From assembly GCA_000151295.1 (NCBI GenBank), contig GG745336.1, forward strand, positions 392,874 through 446,549: 53,676 bases of DNA. The letters run 5' to 3'. Numbering within the stretch: position 1 is the stretch's first letter; every line of letters starts with the position of its first letter. The notes under the pieces were generated by a model, which did no database searches, was not told the DNA's origin, and saw only the letters and a list, made by a program, of their open reading frames with translations. Shown one piece after another: positions 11,918-19,921 of this stretch. The position numbers and the translations under genes were made by a program. The DNA comes from Allomyces macrogynus ATCC 38327 (taxonomy: Eukaryota > Blastocladiomycota > Blastocladiomycetes > Blastocladiales > Blastocladiaceae).

Positions 11918-13711
11918 ATGAACCCCGACCTACCGCATCATCACCATCGCAGTGGACCTGCACCGCGCCTGGACCAACTTCCTTACCATATCCTTGACTG
12001 CATTGCCGATTACCTTTGCCGAATGCCCAAGACAAGCTGGCCACACCGCGCATGTGTCTCTGCAATGCACTTTGCGCTCGCTGCTCCTACCACGTTTGCA
12101 CCATGCATGCATGTCATAATCCGCACGCTTAATCCTTTCTCACGACACCTGGGATCCGACATGCGCGACTACGGCGGTTTCCAACCGAAATTCGAGGACG
12201 TTGGGCTCATGGTGGCACTCAATTACGACGGGCGCGCCCAAATGCTGTTGGTCCTGCCGTTACGTGACCACCACCGTGCGCCGGCTGCAACTGTGCGTGA
12301 CACGCAAGGTCGGGTTCGTTTTGCGTCGCCCGTGTCGAGCAAGTGGTCTCTCCTCTACGTGCCACTTGGCCAAGTCTCCACCATTTCTGTTGTTCACGGC
12401 GAACCGATTTCGATTGTCCCACCTCGTTGCCGAAAGCTCGCGGTCCGTGGCAGCTTTGGCGGTTCATGGAGCAGCGTAGTCGTGTTTCCCGAAATCTTGC
12501 ATGAGCTTGTTCTCGACAGTGGCTCTTTGTCGACGACGCTCATTGACGCACGGAATAATCTTATTGATCGGTTTCCCGCTCAACTGCGCACGCTCTCCAT
12601 CATTGATGCATTCCACACGTCTGAACCGAATCGTGACGCCATTTTGACGCTTCTCTTTGAACACGCACCTTCAACGTTGGCTTCGATCACGCTGCACAAT
12701 CCTCACGCAGAGGTACTGCCTGACCGTGCCAAGGTGGCGTTTGTGACGCTCCTCCAACGCTTACCATCGCTGTCCCAGCTTCGATTGGAACCGTGCGAAA
12801 ACATTCATGGGCTCGACGCTGTGATGTCGGCGTTGCCTCGGAGCGGTTTGCGGAAACTTGCTCTGGGGCTCAAGCTGACGACAACCAATGTTAATGGTGG
12901 AGACGAAGAAGCATGGTTCCAATTCGTTGCCAGTTTCCCGACCCTTGTTCAGTCGCTTACTGTGCACTTTCTTGGCCGCCGCCATGACCAGCCAGCCGTC
13001 AAGACTCGCCTGCTTGCACTGGTCCCGCGCTTGCCGCTTGCCACGCGCAAGCTGACCCTGGCTACTCGTACCAGTCGGTGGGATAGCGAACTGAGCGCTG
13101 TTTTCCCGTTGGCGCCAACGCTCCAGTGCTTCTCTCTCAGCACGGGCCAAATGGTCAAGGGCAAGCACCTTGCTCCACTGCTGGAACGGCTTCCGTTGTC
13201 AGTCACGTCCTTTCGCGCCCCGACCACATCGCTTGGGGGCACGGCTGCCATAATGGCGCTCGCCAAGCACTTGCCACCGTCGCTCGTTGTTCTGAACTTG
13301 ACGCGGTGCGGTCTGCTGCTTGCGGATTTGAACAAGTTTGCGCGGTACAGTCCTGGATGGCCCGCGACTTTGCGCGAGCTCCTTCTCCGCGACAATGGGC
13401 ACCGCCCGATCAATTCGATTCTGTGCGAGACGCCCAGAGTTGAGGTGCTGCGTGACACCAAGGTCGCGCCATGGGTTGCCAAACTGCCAGCATCGTTGCG
13501 ATTCCTGGATGTGTATGAAATGCCCGTGTCGGATGGGATGGCAGCAGGGATTTTGGCAAGGATGATTGCACACCAATCAGCATGGCGCCGACTGACCATG
13601 GTCGTGCGCACGGGATACGTGACGGAGGAAGCGCTTGCGAATTTGCGGTCCAAGGTCCACGTCCAGGTTGAGGGGGGACGCGCTTCCGGTTGGCATTCAA
13701 GGTTACAGTGA
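11918..13711 (+). CDS. F-box-like/leucine-rich-repeat protein, intact copy D
   Basis: Open frame of 597 residues from the ATG at 11918 (MNPDLPHHHH). An earlier in-frame ATG at 11762 would add 52 residues of low coding character. It shares the family plan. LDQLPYHILDCIADYLCRM begins an F-box-like helical region, FALAAPTTFAPCMHVIIRT matches the APCLYVAIRT block of copy B, and irregular LRRs follow (LPSLSQLRLEPCENIHGLDAV, PPSLVVLNLTRCGLLLADL). It is clearly diverged from copy B, so the duplication is older than the A-C cluster. The viral element begins 168 bp after its stop. Confidence 0.75.
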   Translation: MNPDLPHHHHRSGPAPRLDQLPYHILDCIADYLCRMPKTSWPHRACVSAMHFALAAPTTFAPCMHVIIRTLNPFSRHLGSDMRDYGGFQPKFEDVGLMVALNYDGRAQMLLVLPLRDHHRAPAATVRDTQGRVRFASPVSSKWSLLYVPLGQVSTISVVHGEPISIVPPRCRKLAVRGSFGGSWSSVVVFPEILHELVLDSGSLSTTLIDARNNLIDRFPAQLRTLSIIDAFHTSEPNRDAILTLLFEHAPSTLASITLHNPHAEVLPDRAKVAFVTLLQRLPSLSQLRLEPCENIHGLDAVMSALPRSGLRKLALGLKLTTTNVNGGDEEAWFQFVASFPTLVQSLTVHFLGRRHDQPAVKTRLLALVPRLPLATRKLTLATRTSRWDSELSAVFPLAPTLQCFSLSTGQMVKGKHLAPLLERLPLSVTSFRAPTTSLGGTAAIMALAKHLPPSLVVLNLTRCGLLLADLNKFARYSPGWPATLRELLLRDNGHRPINSILCETPRVEVLRDTKVAPWVAKLPASLRFLDVYEMPVSDGMAAGILARMIAHQSAWRRLTMVVRTGYVTEEALANLRSKVHVQVEGGRASGWHSRLQ

Positions 13712-13874
13712 TTATTTGCCTTAGTGAATCCGCGTTGCTGTTCCAGAATACACGTCTTTCGTCCAGGTCTATGCTGGCTCGTTTTGTTGCTTGGGATGTG
13801 CACTGATGTGACAACGACTGAGATGACAGCACGCGATGACTTTCTACATCGTCGCGTACAGAAGTGACGCTTTC

Positions 13875-13879
13875 ACAGT
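13875..13879 (+). repeat. Target-site duplication, left copy (ACAGT)
   Basis: The five bases ACAGT directly precede the terminal TGCGTATGCCC of the element and recur directly after its other end at 29772-29776. A 5-6 bp duplication is the expected footprint of an rve-type integrase. Confidence 0.75.
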
Positions 13880-14424
13880 TGCGTATGCCCTTAAGGGCAT
13901 ACGCACCTGTGCCCCAGGGCACAGCCCCAGTGCCCCCAGGGCACGCCCTGCCCGCAAGGGCAGCATGGGTAGAGTCCACCTAACAGTGATTGCTTACCGC
14001 GAGTGAATCTGTAAGAATCCACCTCAATCCACCTTGTGTCCATCCCAAGTCTACCTGCCCTCAGGGCACACCCTGCCCGAAGGGCAGCATGTCAGCGAAT
14101 AAAGGGCGTGTGCGGTAAGCAATCGAGGAATGTTGTGGCGGATCATGTCGATGATGGCACAATGAGTCGTGCCCTGGGGCACAATCTGTGGCAGGTTGAG
14201 GCGAACTGTCTAAGACGTGCCACGCTGCCACCATTTTGTGGTGTTTTTAAAAAGTTTCAATCCGAATGTGGAATAGGGACTGACCAGAGGCTGAATCCCA
14301 CATTCACGTCCGACCCGTCCCAGAACCGCTCAAGAATCGTGGCAATCGTGCCACTTGCTCACCCCGAACACTTCCATGTACTGTCACAGATGCTCGGGGG
14401 TCCACATGCATGAATTCCACATTC
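13880..14424 (+). repeat. Left terminal inverted repeat
   Basis: Positions 13928-14424 are the reverse complement of 29206-29702 (p pairs with 43630-p). I found no difference where I compared them, and a 125-codon frame inside is identical in both. The outer 48 bp differ in length between ends but both finish in the palindrome with half-site GCGTATGCCCTT (13881-13904). The repeat contains many short hairpins of the form GCCC-n-GGGC, for example near 13888, 13912, 13930, 13948, 14059, 14073 and 14169. Confidence 0.95.
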
Positions 14425-15016
14425 GACAGCTGAGGCCCCTCAGTCCACCCTTGAATCGTGAACTGTGAACACACTCGATAGCATGCCGCGGCCAATGGCG
14501 CTTGTGGCAGGCCTGTCCCTGGGTGTACACGGTTTCTCAACAAGAAAATGAATCGTGTACACCTAAACGCTCGGGGGTCCAAACTGTACACGATGTTCAC
14601 GATTTGGGGGTGGTTTTAGAAAGTTTTCTATTTCAATGTGGAATTGGTTTTCATTTTCCCGTCCTAACACCACATTCATTTGGAAATCTTTCTAAAACCA
14701 CCCCCAAACTGTGTACATCGTGTACATGCCTCACCCCGAGCGTTTTAGTGTACACGGTTTGGACCATGGCTTACGGCAGACACTGCATTTGTACACGATT
14801 CTGTACACGGTTTTTATTGAAGGTCACTGATTCGAGCCACCCGAGGCTCCGCGTGCCGCAGGCATGTGGAGAAGGGTGCGCGAGTCCCAGCTTGTGACTT
14901 GGTTCGGGGACGCCAGACCAAGAATGTATTACAAAAGACAAATCAGCAATCGTTCCACAACTTACTCGTCAAACGACTCAAACGCACCTGAGATTTATTT
15001 TGCCAACCTCCAGTAA
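14425..15016. other. Left sub-terminal non-coding region with large imperfect hairpin
   Basis: No gene seen. GGGGGTGGTTTTAGAAAG at 14606-14623 is perfectly complementary to 14688-14705. The pairing continues outward imperfectly for about 25 more bases (GTACACGATG against CATCGTGTAC), giving arms of roughly 40 bp around a loop that contains AATGTGG...CCACATT. The inner end (14820-14893) is an imperfect inverted copy of 28664-28737. Candidate roles are replication origin, encapsidation signal or structured RNA. None is proven. Confidence 0.6.
14820..14893 (+). repeat. Inner inverted repeat, left arm
   Basis: The stretch with GAGCCACCCGAGGCTCCGCG and GGCATGTGGAGAAGGGTG is the imperfect reverse complement of 28664-28737. 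With the outer TIR it makes a composite inverted repeat of about 1 kb whose middle has diverged. Confidence 0.85.
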
Positions 15017-15295
15017 ATGACACTGTGCAAACGCTGCGACATTCCCATTGAAACGCAGCAGTACGAATGCTCAAAGTGCTACACAGAGTTCTGCAACACA
15101 TGTGCACGCGTAACAGCGTTCTGGTTCGGTGGCAGTGGCTCAACCCCAGCACGATGCCAAAGCTGCACAACTATCAACCCAGATCGCTGCGATGCATGTG
15201 GTCTCAAGTTCAAACCAGGCCAAAACGTCTTTGTCTCCACCCCAGGGGCTAATCCGCCGTTCTTTTGCGGACGTTGCGCTCACGACTACTTGTAA
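15017..15295 (+). CDS. Small multi-CxxC zinc-binding protein of the provirus
   Basis: Unrecognised 92-residue protein. It has six CxxC pairs, at residues 4/7, 18/21, 26/29, 47/50, 58/61 and 84/87, with a His at 89. That is enough for three zinc sites and resembles tandem zinc ribbons or a B-box/FYVE-like fold. Such proteins in DNA viruses often bind nucleic acid or host ubiquitin machinery, but no specific role can be assigned. The start context is GTAAATGA, one of the TAAATG starts shared by several genes of the element. It is the outermost gene on the left and points away from the left TIR. Confidence 0.75.
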   Translation: MTLCKRCDIPIETQQYECSKCYTEFCNTCARVTAFWFGGSGSTPARCQSCTTINPDRCDACGLKFKPGQNVFVSTPGANPPFFCGRCAHDYL

Positions 15296-15332
15296 GGTTA
15301 TTCAAAGTATATTTACCATGTACTTTGAATGA

Positions 15333-15542
15333 TTAGTTGAAGTTGACAGTGTAGACTGTTCCTGGCGTCAAAGGCACACGTACAGCAGTCTTCCATGCGT
15401 GCTCATCAAGACCCCTGCGACAACGGACGAGTGGATGGACGCTTCGAACCGGGATAGATCTGATCAGCGACATGGTGTCCGTGTGTGGGCTGCGGGGCGT
15501 TTGCTGGCTCGAGTGTGATGGAGTCGTCTGAGTGGTACTCAT
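15333..15542 (-). CDS. Small protein of unknown function, downstream of penton gene
   Basis: 69 residues from the ATG at 15542. The frame is open further upstream to 15683, but that part looks like leader sequence. The N-terminal third is Ser/Thr/Gln/Pro-rich (MSTTQTTPSHSSQQTPRSPH) and the rest is basic and beta-like, ending VPLTPGTVYTVNFN. It is the last gene of the leftward morphogenesis block and converges on the zinc-protein gene with 37 bp between stops. No family recognised. A small virion component is possible. Confidence 0.5.
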   Translation of the reverse strand: MSTTQTTPSHSSQQTPRSPHTDTMSLIRSIPVRSVHPLVRCRRGLDEHAWKTAVRVPLTPGTVYTVNFN

Positions 15543-15763
15543 GGTTTTTCGTTCGCGTGTGCTTGCGTCTAAACTTGTACGGGAAAAGAAAAAGACACAT
15601 CGTGCGTTTACGAGTTGGGCAATAAAAAAAAGACGGTCAGTGCTTTGGATGACGCTTGCGGGCGTGGTACCCGATGATGGCAAACTCTGACAACAAGACG
15701 ATGACTTGTGCTGTTAGGATAAAGACTTCGAAGAACATTTACAACAATACAAGAAAAATAAAC

Positions 15764-16540
15764 TCATGTCAAGAACGCGATCGTGATCGTCCAGTAGTTT
15801 CCATTAAAGTCCACATTGCGGAGTTTATTGTCGCACAACTCCAAGTCAATCTCGTGGACCTCCTCGGCGATACCTTTACTGTCGAAGTTGAAGAACTCGT
15901 TCCCTGCAAAGTTTTGGTACACGAACGGTTGGCCGTACGATCCCTGGACGTGAAACGAAGTCATCAGCGAGCCGTTATTTGGAAACGAGCTGTGGGTATA
16001 GTCTGCCAACATGCTGCCGATATTACTCTTCAAATGCAGCGTGTCGATTGGCGCCAAGTTGAGCGCATAAGCTCCCGTCTGGGAAGACGACTCAATGGTG
16101 TAAGTATCCAAAGGCGCATAACCGAACCCGAGATGCCGCTCAATGCCATTGTCAAGGTTGCGGATGATGCGGAAGCTCATTGACGAGTTGCTGATTGTCA
16201 CAAACCCTGTGGCCTGATTCCACGTCACGGACCACACGCCCTGCCAGTGAAACTCTGCGTTGGCAGCATTGAGAAGCTCGGTGATTTTATCGCACAACGT
16301 TGTGGGGTTGTAGTAGGCGGGAGGAATAAAAACACCACCGTCGTAAGACGAGAAGCCGACTTTTCCACGAATGCCCAGAACATTGTTGTATTTCGTGATG
16401 TTGTACCACGTATTAGGAATCATGGCAGACACAATCTTTACGCCCTTGGCCTGGATGGGTCGCGGCAAACGAAATGAATTGTTTGAGTCCAGGTCGCGAC
16501 TGGAAATCGTCACGTACTTGACGCGTGGAATGCTTGTCAT
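15764..16540 (-). CDS. Minor capsid (penton-like, single jelly-roll) protein
   Basis: 258 residues. It is the predicted vertex protein of the PLV capsid. The evidence is the alternating beta-strand pattern, the N-terminal segment typical of PLV/virophage penton proteins (VKYVTISSRDLDSNNSFRLP followed by GVKIVSAMIPNTWYNIT) and the position next to the major capsid gene. The C-terminus (NGNYWTITIAFLT) ends on a strand, as in these proteins. Start at the ATG 16540, context CTGTAAATGA. The upstream neighbour is the small 84-residue protein, 22 bp away. Identification is from fold-like pattern and synteny. Confidence 0.8.
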   Translation of the reverse strand: MTSIPRVKYVTISSRDLDSNNSFRLPRPIQAKGVKIVSAMIPNTWYNITKYNNVLGIRGKVGFSSYDGGVFIPPAYYNPTTLCDKITELLNAANAEFHWQGVWSVTWNQATGFVTISNSSMSFRIIRNLDNGIERHLGFGYAPLDTYTIESSSQTGAYALNLAPIDTLHLKSNIGSMLADYTHSSFPNNGSLMTSFHVQGSYGQPFVYQNFAGNEFFNFDSKGIAEEVHEIDLELCDNKLRNVDFNGNYWTITIAFLT

Positions 16541-16562
16541 TTACAGTCTACTGAGAAAATAA

Positions 16563-16817
16563 TTAGACGCCTCCTGCCTGTCCGCCACCGCCGTCTGCAC
16601 TTGTTCCGCGCCAGCTGTCCCACAAGTCGAAGCCCGAGTCCACCCAGTTGGTCGCGGCCATGACAGCCTCTGTGGGTGCGGCGAAACCCGGGATTCCATG
16701 CATTAGACGAGCGACCTCGCGCACGCCCTGGGTGATGTCACGGCGATGGTTGTACACGAAAGCGCCAAGGGATGCGATTGCTGTTTTAAACGACGTCCAT
16801 AGATCAGAGATTTTCAT
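16563..16817 (-). CDS. Small candidate membrane-active minor virion protein
   Basis: 84 residues from the ATG at 16817 (MKISDLWTSF). A short amphipathic helix (WTSFKTAIASLGAFVYNHRR) is followed by a second (GVREVARLMHGIPGFAAPTE) and a Gly-rich end (DGGGGQAGGV). It lies in the capsid operon between penton and major capsid genes. In adintoviruses and adenoviruses this neighbourhood carries small pVI/pX-like proteins that bind DNA or disrupt membranes. The comparison is by position, size and helix pattern only. Confidence 0.55.
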   Translation of the reverse strand: MKISDLWTSFKTAIASLGAFVYNHRRDITQGVREVARLMHGIPGFAAPTEAVMAATNWVDSGFDLWDSWRGTSADGGGGQAGGV

Positions 16818-16860
16818 TGGGGTGTTTACCAATAAGACGAGAAATTAAATCACGGCGCTT

Positions 16861-18183
16861 TTAGTTGAAGACGTCCACTGATCCGTCGATGTTGAAGGAA
16901 ATCGCCGTGGTGTAGCCGACAAACGCGTCGCAGCGCCATGCCACAGTACCGAGAGTATTGTCGACCAGGAACGGTGCGCCAGTTGTAAGCACCTCCAGAT
17001 CGACGCCTGATTTCTTGGCCTTCTCTGAACCTGACACAAGCGACGATGTTTCGAAACTACGAGCAATGACGAATGAACCAGCGGGTGGAGTGAACACACC
17101 TCCCGTGACAGAGCCGCCGTCATTCCACTTTGAGACAGTTAGTGCATCGCCAACAACATGGCCCTTTGTGAAAATCTCTAATTCGCGCAGGGGCTCCACA
17201 CAGGGACTTGAGCAGTCAATCGGGCGTTGCGTGACCATTTCGTCTCCGTTTTTGATGCTGTAAGACGTCAAGCCAGGCTGTCCACGAGCCAGTGGGTCGA
17301 CGTTTGCCTTACCCCAGTACTGCGGTGTGCGAAAACTCATAATCAGAGCTCGCTGCTGTGCATGTCGGTCATTAATAACAACACTACCAGTTGGTGCGAC
17401 AAACGAAGGATTTTTGCGGCTCCACGTCAAACCCGTATACATCACGCCCCCAGCAGCTTGCCACGCAGCGTCGAGCTGGGACAATTGTTCAGCGTGAGGT
17501 ACGATGCTATCGACCGTCAAATATGGGTCTGAGACGACGTATCCGCCGACAGTTCCCGTTGTATTGATGAGGCAGTGCTGCGGGGATGCCAGCGTGATTT
17601 CCACAACCAGGCCTGACGTATGTTTGAGATTGACCCACTTGTCCTGGCTGAAGAGGGCCGAATGCAGAGGGACGAGATACGCCCGGTTCGCCCCTGAACG
17701 GTTGCCACGAGGCCCATATCCCTGTGCAATGGACAAAACCGTGTCTTTCATGGCTCCAGGAGTGGAAACGTCTGAGAGAATCCGGCTCACCAAATTGTAC
17801 CCGTCGATGTCCTCCAGAAGTTGGTCTGCTGAGGTCATGATACGCAAGCGACTGATGACGCTCGAGATGCCTTCCGCAAAGTATTGTTCAGTCGTGTCGC
17901 CTGCAGTCGTGGCCTGAGTGCACGCCGAGTCCTTGTACGTTGATGCCTTGAACGAGAACCGCACCCCCGAGGACAAGTCAACGATTCGATTCACGGCGGG
18001 AAGTTGGAAACGAATGACACTGCTCAGACCATTGCCGGACGCGGAGAACGCTGAACCTTGTGTGCATGGGAATTTCAATGTCTGGCGGTCGGCGGCTGCA
18101 CTCTGGCTGGGTGGCTTCATAACAAGTTCCTTGCCCACGCTGGTCGGGAGGACGTTGCTGAAGTTGGTAACTGCGGATGACAT
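16861..18183 (-). CDS. Major capsid protein (double jelly-roll)
   Basis: 440 residues, about the size of PLV major capsid proteins and shorter than the roughly 600 residues usual for virophages and Polintons. Expected to form the pseudo-hexagonal trimeric capsomers. The evidence is its size, its strand-rich Gly/Ser/Thr composition, its position between ATPase and penton genes, and segments such as VIRFQLPAVNRIVDLSSGVR (strands of the first jelly roll) and LVVEITLASPQHCLI. There is no protease recognition consensus that I can name. ATG at 18183 in the context CCATAAATGT. The spacing to the ATPase stop is 36 bp. Confidence 0.85.
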   Translation of the reverse strand: MSSAVTNFSNVLPTSVGKELVMKPPSQSAAADRQTLKFPCTQGSAFSASGNGLSSVIRFQLPAVNRIVDLSSGVRFSFKASTYKDSACTQATTAGDTTEQYFAEGISSVISRLRIMTSADQLLEDIDGYNLVSRILSDVSTPGAMKDTVLSIAQGYGPRGNRSGANRAYLVPLHSALFSQDKWVNLKHTSGLVVEITLASPQHCLINTTGTVGGYVVSDPYLTVDSIVPHAEQLSQLDAAWQAAGGVMYTGLTWSRKNPSFVAPTGSVVINDRHAQQRALIMSFRTPQYWGKANVDPLARGQPGLTSYSIKNGDEMVTQRPIDCSSPCVEPLRELEIFTKGHVVGDALTVSKWNDGGSVTGGVFTPPAGSFVIARSFETSSLVSGSEKAKKSGVDLEVLTTGAPFLVDNTLGTVAWRCDAFVGYTTAISFNIDGSVDVFN

Positions 18184-18219
18184 TTATGGAATGTTTAGAA
18201 ATGCACAAGAAAAAAAAAA

Positions 18220-19008
18220 TTATTCGTCGTGTTCATCAACGTCCTTGTCTCTGAGAATAAACGAGTGAAACGAGTTGTTGTACCGATACGCGACACCTGG
18301 GTTCTGGAGATTGATGTTCAAAGTCGCGTGTGGAGTTTCAAAGACATTGTCACAGATTGCCAAGAACTCCTCCCATGAAAACGGCCCGCCACACGCTTCG
18401 TAGATTGTGCGTAGCTCTGTTTTATTGTATGTCTCGAAGAGGACGTAATAACTCATATTATTGCGTGCGAGCGGTGAAATGGCTTTGAATTGCTGGACAG
18501 ACATGACCATGGTGCACTTGCGGTGACGTGACAGCGCGATGAACGAGTCGAGGTACCGACTGCGTGCGAACTTGGTGCCAGCAATGTCGTCTAACACAAT
18601 GAGGATATTGTCGTAAGGTTGGCCAGGGTATTTCTCGAAATCGCGCTTCTCCGGGTCTTGCAACATTTCGATATGGCGGAGCTTTTCCTCAAACTTGTCA
18701 ACGTCGTTGATGAAACAGTCGCGCGACACCTTCAGCAACTCTGGGTCGTAGGGCATTCCCGGCGTGTGCTTTAAGATGGGCGTGTCCATCAATAGCTTGA
18801 ATTTGGGATCGAGGTGTGCGGTGGGCGAGAACACATAGATGCGGTCGAAGCAGTGCGCCCAGCACAGCGGCGAGAGGATCATGTTCAGACAGACTGTTGA
18901 CTTACCCGCGGCTTTCGGTCCGAGCAGGCATACTGTCGCAGGAATCTTGGGGACGAGGTACGGACCCCCTCTCTTGGCCTGGTTGTCGAGTGGCTTCACT
19001 GTGAACAT
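18220..19008 (-). CDS. Genome-packaging ATPase (FtsK-HerA/A32-like)
   Basis: 262 residues. Expected to pump viral DNA into the preformed capsid. Walker A is LLGPKAAGKSTVC near residue 29-41. Walker B is NILIVLDDIAG, followed by a Ser/Arg-rich sensor stretch (SFIALSRHRKCTMVMSVQQF) typical of the A32 group. A tail of charged residues (RDKDVDEHDE) ends it. It precedes the major capsid gene on the same strand, the usual PLV/virophage order. Upstream of the ATG is TATAAAGTAATAGG, an AT-rich promoter-like element. Confidence 0.92.
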   Translation of the reverse strand: MFTVKPLDNQAKRGGPYLVPKIPATVCLLGPKAAGKSTVCLNMILSPLCWAHCFDRIYVFSPTAHLDPKFKLLMDTPILKHTPGMPYDPELLKVSRDCFINDVDKFEEKLRHIEMLQDPEKRDFEKYPGQPYDNILIVLDDIAGTKFARSRYLDSFIALSRHRKCTMVMSVQQFKAISPLARNNMSYYVLFETYNKTELRTIYEACGGPFSWEEFLAICDNVFETPHATLNINLQNPGVAYRYNNSFHSFILRDKDVDEHDE

Positions 19009-19035
19009 CCTATTACTTTATACAGGGAAAATGTT

Positions 19036-19908
19036 TCACTGGACGCCTTGGAATCCTTGTGGTAGGTAATGGACCTTGGGCCCACGCGGCTGAATGACTC
19101 TTGGTTCGTCTGCACCAATTTCACGGGCAGGCGCGCGCGGATTGCGTCGGAACCGCGGGACAGTGGCAAAGTACACGTCGACAGCGCGCCGACGATCTTC
19201 CCATGGCAGACGCGGAGTTGGACGGACGGCCTCGACAATTTGCTTCACAGCATCTCCCATGACTTTCTGGTCTTGTAACGGATTAGAGCTCCCACCACCG
19301 CCTGTCCCGCCGATGTTTCCGACCGCGCCTTGAACTTTCTCCAGAGTGCTCGACAACTTGGCCAGTGGGTTGGCCATTGTCCTGTTGAGCACGTCAACGA
19401 CTTTCCCGGGCACATTTTCAATGGCCGCGTTCGTCGCATCAGTTGCAGCAGCAATTTGTTGAGGGACGTCAGTCAAAGCTCCCTGGATTTTATGCTGGTG
19501 TTTCTGAATGTCTTCGCCCAACAAACCGACTTGCCCAATCAGATTCATGTTACGGTCCATGCTCTTCATCATTGCAGCGTCGCGAAGACTTTGCTGTGCA
19601 ACCAAGTTTTGCAGTTCGCTCTTCACCAGCCCACCGACTACGTTCATGGCATTTCCACCCTCTGCATTCAGATTCATCTCGAGACTGTTCAACGCAGACA
19701 ACAATGCAGCGTTCTGCTCCTGGCCACTTGCAAACGTCGCTTGAATGCCTGCAAAGAGCTGCCCCAATGCTGGCTCGATCCCTGGATACGTCTGGATGAT
19801 GTTTTGGATATTCTGGACGTTCTGAGTATTGAGCTGCATGTTGTTCTGGTACAGATTATTCTGCGTGTTGTTCTGAATGTTCTTCTGCAAGTTATTTTGT
19901 TGGAGCAT
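19036..19908 (-). CDS. Gln/Asn-rich helical protein of the morphogenesis block
   Basis: 290 residues from the ATG at 19908. The frame continues upstream only through a GTG at 19956, and 19908 leaves 13 bp after the previous stop. The first 45 residues are extremely Q/N-rich (QQNNLQKNIQNNTQ...). A long helical, partly coiled-coil middle follows. Then come a Gly linker (GGTGGGGSS) and a basic, Pro/Arg-rich end (FRRNPRAPAREIG, PRGPKVHYLPQGF). No family recognised. Its place next to the ATPase and the basic end would suit a DNA-binding or scaffold-like virion protein, which is inference. Confidence 0.7.
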   Translation of the reverse strand: MLQQNNLQKNIQNNTQNNLYQNNMQLNTQNVQNIQNIIQTYPGIEPALGQLFAGIQATFASGQEQNAALLSALNSLEMNLNAEGGNAMNVVGGLVKSELQNLVAQQSLRDAAMMKSMDRNMNLIGQVGLLGEDIQKHQHKIQGALTDVPQQIAAATDATNAAIENVPGKVVDVLNRTMANPLAKLSSTLEKVQGAVGNIGGTGGGGSSNPLQDQKVMGDAVKQIVEAVRPTPRLPWEDRRRAVDVYFATVPRFRRNPRAPAREIGADEPRVIQPRGPKVHYLPQGFQGVQ

Positions 19909-19921
19909 TACGGCCTGGTGA

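Noticed and set aside
14036..14413. A 125-codon open frame present identically in both TIRs (also 29217-29594, reverse)
   Set aside because: Identity follows from the inverted repeat. Composition is arbitrary, and hairpins and palindromes cover it. No motif, so it is treated as non-coding.
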